DNA of 64,000 bases from Actinomadura hibisca NBRC 15177 (GTDB taxonomy: Bacteria; Actinomycetota; Actinomycetes; Streptosporangiales; Streptosporangiaceae). The notes below the pieces were generated by a model that was not told the DNA's origin, searched no databases, and saw only the letters and a program-made list of their open reading frames with translations. Location of the stretch: positions 1-64,000 of the forward strand of contig NZ_BCRO01000018.1 in NCBI RefSeq assembly GCF_001552635.1, read 5' to 3'. Positions 62,849 to 64,000 of this stretch are shown here, one piece after another (within the stretch, counting starts at the first letter, position 1; each line of letters starts with the position of its first letter). The translations under genes were made by a program, and so were the position numbers.

Positions 62849-64000
62849 ATGACCCAGGCCGATCTGGTCTTCACCGGCGGACCCGTCCACACCGGGGACG
62901 CGGCCCGCACGCGGGCGAGCGGCCTCGCCGTCACGGGCGGGCGCATCGTCGCGGTCGGCCACGACGAGGTCCGGGACCTGATCGGCTCCCGGACCGAGGT
63001 CGTGGACCTGGCCGGACGCCTGCTGCTGCCGGGCTTCCAGGACGCCCACGTGCACGCCGTCAGCGGCGGGGTGGAACTCGGCGAGTGCGACCTGTCCGGC
63101 ACCGCCGACGTCGATGAGTACCTGCGGCTCGTCCGCGCGTTCGCCGACGCGCACCCCGGCCGGACCTGGATCACCGGCGGCGGCTGGTCGCTGGAGAGCT
63201 TCGACGGCGGCCTGCCCGACCGCCGCCTGCTCGACGCCACCGTGCCCGACCGGCCCGTCTTCCTGCTCAACCGCGACCACCACGGGGCCTGGTGCAACAC
63301 CCGCGCGCTCGAACTGGCCGGGATCACCGCCGCCACCCCCGACCCCCGCGACGGCCGCGTCGAGCGGGAGCCGGACGGCGCGCCCAGCGGCGTCCTCCAG
63401 GAGGGCGCGGCCGACCTGGTGGGCCGCCTGGTCCCGCCGCGCACCGCCGCCGACAACCTCGCCGGGCTGCTGCGGGCCCAGCGGCTGCTGCACTCGCTGG
63501 GCGTCACCGGCTGGCAGGACGCGGCGGTCGGCACGTTCGGCGGCCACTCCGGCAACGACGCCGCCTACCTCGCCGCCGCGCGCGACGGCAGCCTGACCGC
63601 GCGCGTCACCGGCGCGTTGTGGTGGGAGCGCGACCGGGGCGCCGAGCAGATCCCCGAGCTGGCGGCCCGCCGCCGGGAGCTGACCCACGGCCGGTTCCGC
63701 GCGGGCTCCGTCAAGATCATGCAGGACGGCGTCGCGGAGAACTTCACCGCCGCCATGACGGGCCCCTACCTGGACGCCTGCGGCCATCCCACCGGCAACA
63801 GCGGGCTGAGCTTCGTCGATCCCGTCGCCCTGCGCTCCCACGTGACCGAACTCGACGCGCTCGACTTCCAGGTCCACTTCCACGCGCTGGGCGACCGGGC
63901 CGTTCGCGAATGCCTGGACGCCGTCGAGGCCGCGCGCACCGCCAACGGCCGCCGCGCCACCCGCCACCACCTGGCCCACCTCCAGGTCGTCCACCCCGAC
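62849..64000 (+). CDS. YtcJ-like amidohydrolase family 3, N-terminal part (cut by right edge)
   Basis: 384 codons are visible without a stop; the gene continues beyond the window. ATG at 62849 after ACGGGAGCC. Amidohydro_3 features: a small beta-domain (VTGGRIVAVGHDEV), the HxH metal motif in LPGFQDAHVHAVSGG, the carboxylated-Lys candidate in AGSVKIMQDGVAENFTA, and further metal His residues in VHFHALGDRAV and RHHLAHLQVVHPD. It should hydrolyse an amide or related bond with a mono- or binuclear metal centre; the substrate is unknown. A TTGACG-N17-TTTCAT pair (62782-62810) may be its promoter. Confidence 0.88.
   Translation, partial: MTQADLVFTGGPVHTGDAARTRASGLAVTGGRIVAVGHDEVRDLIGSRTEVVDLAGRLLLPGFQDAHVHAVSGGVELGECDLSGTADVDEYLRLVRAFADAHPGRTWITGGGWSLESFDGGLPDRRLLDATVPDRPVFLLNRDHHGAWCNTRALELAGITAATPDPRDGRVEREPDGAPSGVLQEGAADLVGRLVPPRTAADNLAGLLRAQRLLHSLGVTGWQDAAVGTFGGHSGNDAAYLAAARDGSLTARVTGALWWERDRGAEQIPELAARRRELTHGRFRAGSVKIMQDGVAENFTAAMTGPYLDACGHPTGNSGLSFVDPVALRSHVTELDALDFQVHFHALGDRAVRECLDAVEAARTANGRRATRHHLAHLQVVHPD

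Overview
The window is very G+C-rich, with GTG, TTG and ATG starts, dense genes and overlapping GTGA/ATGA junctions. It is chromosomal DNA of a filamentous actinobacterium. The gene set (GTP-type PEP carboxykinase, Mrp antiporter with an A/B fusion, actinobacterial paa and bkd operons, SoxR, paired CNNM genes, a DasR-like site) fits Streptosporangiales such as Actinomadura relatives, but the genus is an inference. I see no rRNA, tRNA, CRISPR array, prophage or intact transposase. It looks like ordinary metabolic chromosome with a few small scars.

Layout. 0-5 kb: an uncharacterised gene cut by the left edge, a shortened phenylacetate-CoA-ligase-like protein, a membrane protein, a stand-alone bacterial nitric-oxide synthase oxygenase and an HSL-type hydrolase. 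4.7-7.8 kb: a molybdate module, with an HTH-TOBE sensor followed by modABC. 8-14.5 kb: pckG with a DasR-like operator and a strong terminator, a DUF421 protein, a ClpC-like ATPase with HdeD, and soxR with a clear SoxR box. 14.5-19.3 kb: GH65 phosphorylase with beta-phosphoglucomutase, divergent from 6-phosphogluconate dehydrogenase. 19.3-25.6 kb: a six-gene Mrp cation/proton antiporter operon, mrpAB-C-D-E-F-G. 25.7-26.0 kb: a deletion scar joining remnants of an oxidoreductase and an AraC regulator.

26-42.5 kb: a Tm-1-like/PEP-hydrolase-like pair, a Ski2-like helicase, an epimerase, a HTH plus Clp-N-domain pair, a CNNM transporter pair, small regulators and membrane proteins, BrkB, an aldolase and TerD. 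42.6-53 kb: aerobic phenylacetate catabolism (paaR, paaZABCDE) followed by the Lrp-type regulator bkdR and a branched-chain 2-oxoacid dehydrogenase (bkdABC). Both routes deliver acyl-CoA intermediates to central metabolism. 53-64 kb: a cupin, a nucleotidyltransferase, a CPA1 antiporter, a 171-bp MITE-like insertion, DUF72, an HD protein, a BlaI/M56 pair, a second CNNM pair, a CoA-transferase remnant, an S4 protein, a TetR regulator and a YtcJ-like amidohydrolase cut by the right edge.

I found no obviously new multi-gene defence or biosynthetic system. The most unusual sequence-level observations are: a possible reinitiation relay of two six-codon mini-ORFs between mrpF and mrpG; the MITE-like element inserted exactly at the stop codon of the DUF72 gene; a leaderless HTH/Clp-N operon whose consensus promoter is embedded in a perfect operator palindrome; and a terminator-like hairpin in the 5' leader of the left-edge gene.
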